A stretch of 64,000 nucleotides of DNA from Rhyacichthys aspro (Eukaryota > Chordata > Actinopteri > Gobiiformes > Rhyacichthyidae). Both the position numbers and the translations under genes were made by a program. The stretch's first letter is position 1, and each line of letters starts with the position of its first letter. Of this stretch, positions 62,201 to 64,000 are shown piece after piece. The stretch is taken from assembly GCA_036850595.1 (NCBI GenBank), contig CM072156.1, positions 9,541,441 to 9,605,440 on the forward strand. The letters are read 5' to 3'. Under the pieces are notes generated by a model, which did no database searches, was not told where the DNA came from, and saw only the letters and a list, made by a program, of their open reading frames with translations.

Positions 62201-64000
62201 AAACATAGACATTTTTTCATAAACTTGAGCAAATGCGGTTCAGAATGCAAAATTAACTGAAAAAATGTTAAAGAATGAAATTTAATATTGCAAAAGCCAG
62301 ACAACACAAGTTTTCTAAACAACCTCAAGTTTTTTTGTTTTTGTTTTTTTTTTCTTGTAAAATCCTGTAATATTCCCATTATTCTTTTAGGTATGATAAA
62401 ACGACAGCCAATATATGCCTGAAGTAGACGTGTATAAATGCATTTGTAATAGACACTGGCTCAATTCTACCTTGGTCTATAAACAATCTTAATGTTGCCC
62501 TAAGCCCTACAGTGGAGCATAGACAGAAGTGGAGGTTGAGTTTTCCAACTTTAACTTTAGCATTTGAATGCAAAGACGATGGTGTCTAACATTGCCACCA
62601 CTAGAAATTTGGCTGTGTTATGTGGGATGGTCTCATGTTTCACGTACAAGTAGCTCACAGGTTAGTGTTTGTGCACACAATAGTGTCCTCTGCATAAATG
62701 CAAATACCACAAAAGCAGAAGCCCCTTTAGCTTTCTTGAAAAGGAAACCCAAACAGGACTCAAACTTTTCACTTAGTGCACTGTTTGCCTGGTCATCTTT
62801 GTCCAATCATCTGTGCCAAAATAAACGTAGATTTAAAAAGCATTCTGAGAAGGACCACAACAAGAAAGAGAGAGATGTTTCTTTGTCCGATCGAACACAT
62901 GCGCGAGCCACAATCACTCAGCTGAAGAAAAGAGTATGAGGAGACACACCAACAAAAGACTTTTTTTCTGTAGAAGCCCACTTTCACCTTTTGTCATTTT
63001 TTCTTCATTTCAAACACATTTAATCTTCGTACATGTTCCCTATTCTGCTGCCTCAAACCAACATCTAGTGATTTACAAGCATGGCTGCCTCCTAAAATGG
63101 AAGCCAACATTCCCTCACTTTCCCCAAAGTCAGGGCATAAAAAGCCGCCCAACAATACAAACCACAACACAATCATAAAAATGCTGTATAATGAAGACAA
63201 AAACAAGAGCTGTGATTCTAATATATTTACACTGATTATAATGCAGCATTTGAACCATAGACTCCATACATCCGTCTGGTTGCCAGTCTTCTGCTTCTTT
63301 GTGTGTTATGTGCCATATTTTAGTAGCTGCAGAATCACAGGTAGAAAAAGCTGTATTTTAGTTCATATCTTTCAAACATGTTCTGCTCCATGAGCCGCTA
63401 TAACAGGACAAACCCTCTGCTCCCACAGGCTTTTTTTTTTTTTTTTTTTGATAGAGGCCTTTTTTACAAGTGTGATAATAAGAGGTAAAAATAACAAGTG
63501 TAAAGTTATTTTAATTGAATTATATTTCAATTTGACGTCTTCCAGCTACGTTTGTGGCTGTGGTCTTTCAAATTTTCCTCTCTCTTTCCTCGTTTTTCCC
63601 AACTTACGGACCTTAGCTTTAAATACGCAAGCCGTACTTTGCGTTGGAAACTTTTATTTCTTAAATTTATGTAGCCCATTTACTTACAACCTAATTAGTT
63701 AAAGTAAAGATCAGGCACAGCAGCCATAACAGAGCTGTAAACTACTTTTTCAGTACAACAAAACCATTTAAAACAGAGTCTGAAAATCCAGTTTAAGAGG
63801 AGATTGAAAGCGTTATAATGAGAGAAATGAAAGGCCCCAAATTGGAGGTAAATGAAAAAAGAATAACTGCAAACCATGAAAAAGGAAAGAAACAGATGCT
63901 CGTATAAATTCAGGGTTAAATCAGTTCCAGTGGTTGCTTCCTGAAAAGTAGTCTGACTGCCCTGAGACAGACACTATCCCAGGACCAAAGCCTGCCCCAC
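59226..64000. other. Non-coding, no gene recognised
   Basis: AT-rich DNA with an A run (60440-60452), T-rich patches (62332-62354, 63431-63449) and a purine-rich patch at about 60230-60310. Frames up to 123 codons (62568-62939) have no domain. Nothing indicates a gene continuing past the right edge. Confidence 0.55.
63431..63449 (+). repeat. Poly-T tract
   Basis: Nineteen consecutive T residues. No adjoining retrocopy recognised on the minus strand. Confidence 0.9.

Noticed and set aside
62568..62939. 123-codon plus-strand frame ending in a basic segment
   Set aside because: No domain match and no start context; composition changes along it as in non-coding DNA.
1..64000. tRNA, rRNA, known microRNA or CRISPR array
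   Set aside because: A read for tRNA B-box patterns, familiar microRNA seeds and regularly spaced repeats found nothing convincing; a covariance-model scan would be needed to exclude weak RNA genes.

Overview
This window looks like a mostly non-coding stretch of a ray-finned (teleost) fish genome. The genes visible at the left end are split by GT-AG introns. The sequence is AT-rich with many homopolymer and CA microsatellite tracts. It carries relics of non-LTR and DNA transposons of kinds common in fish, plus a 100-N assembly gap. Nothing is bacterial: there are no operons, Shine-Dalgarno sites, CRISPR arrays or prophage genes. I cannot name the species.

Layout. Positions 1-2950 hold two divergently transcribed, incomplete genes. 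On the minus strand, four phase-compatible exons (1794-1698, 1232-1180, 832-714, 215-1) encode about 160 residues with a SAM-like helical segment, and the gene runs off the left edge. On the plus strand, an exon at 2023-2469 encodes an N-terminal pair of C2H2 zinc fingers. A further exon of that gene is probably cut by the N gap at 2786-2885. The 228 bases between the outermost exons probably act as a shared promoter.

From about 2950 to 64000 I find no convincing protein-coding gene. The long open frames here are chance products of purine-rich, CA-rich or homopolymer DNA. The region holds: (i) about twenty blocks whose texture (mixed composition, dense homeodomain, RFX or E-box-like sites, no simple repeats) suggests conserved regulatory elements, as around a developmental gene; (ii) a CpG-rich block at 31640-32430 with a possible first exon and a matching downstream acceptor; (iii) mobile-element relics, namely a fold-back element at 18497-18880, a broken RTE-type reverse transcriptase at 24652-24764, a possible SINE core near 34961, a GGTCTTG-rich repeat at 39230-39600 and a MITE-like block at 45180-45480; (iv) a very odd homopolymer block at 42991-43410 that is most likely an assembly or base-calling artefact.

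The exon structures were worked out by hand from splice signals and reading phase. Family names come from memory of motifs and no search was run. The regulatory-element calls are judgements of texture only and need a cross-species alignment to confirm.
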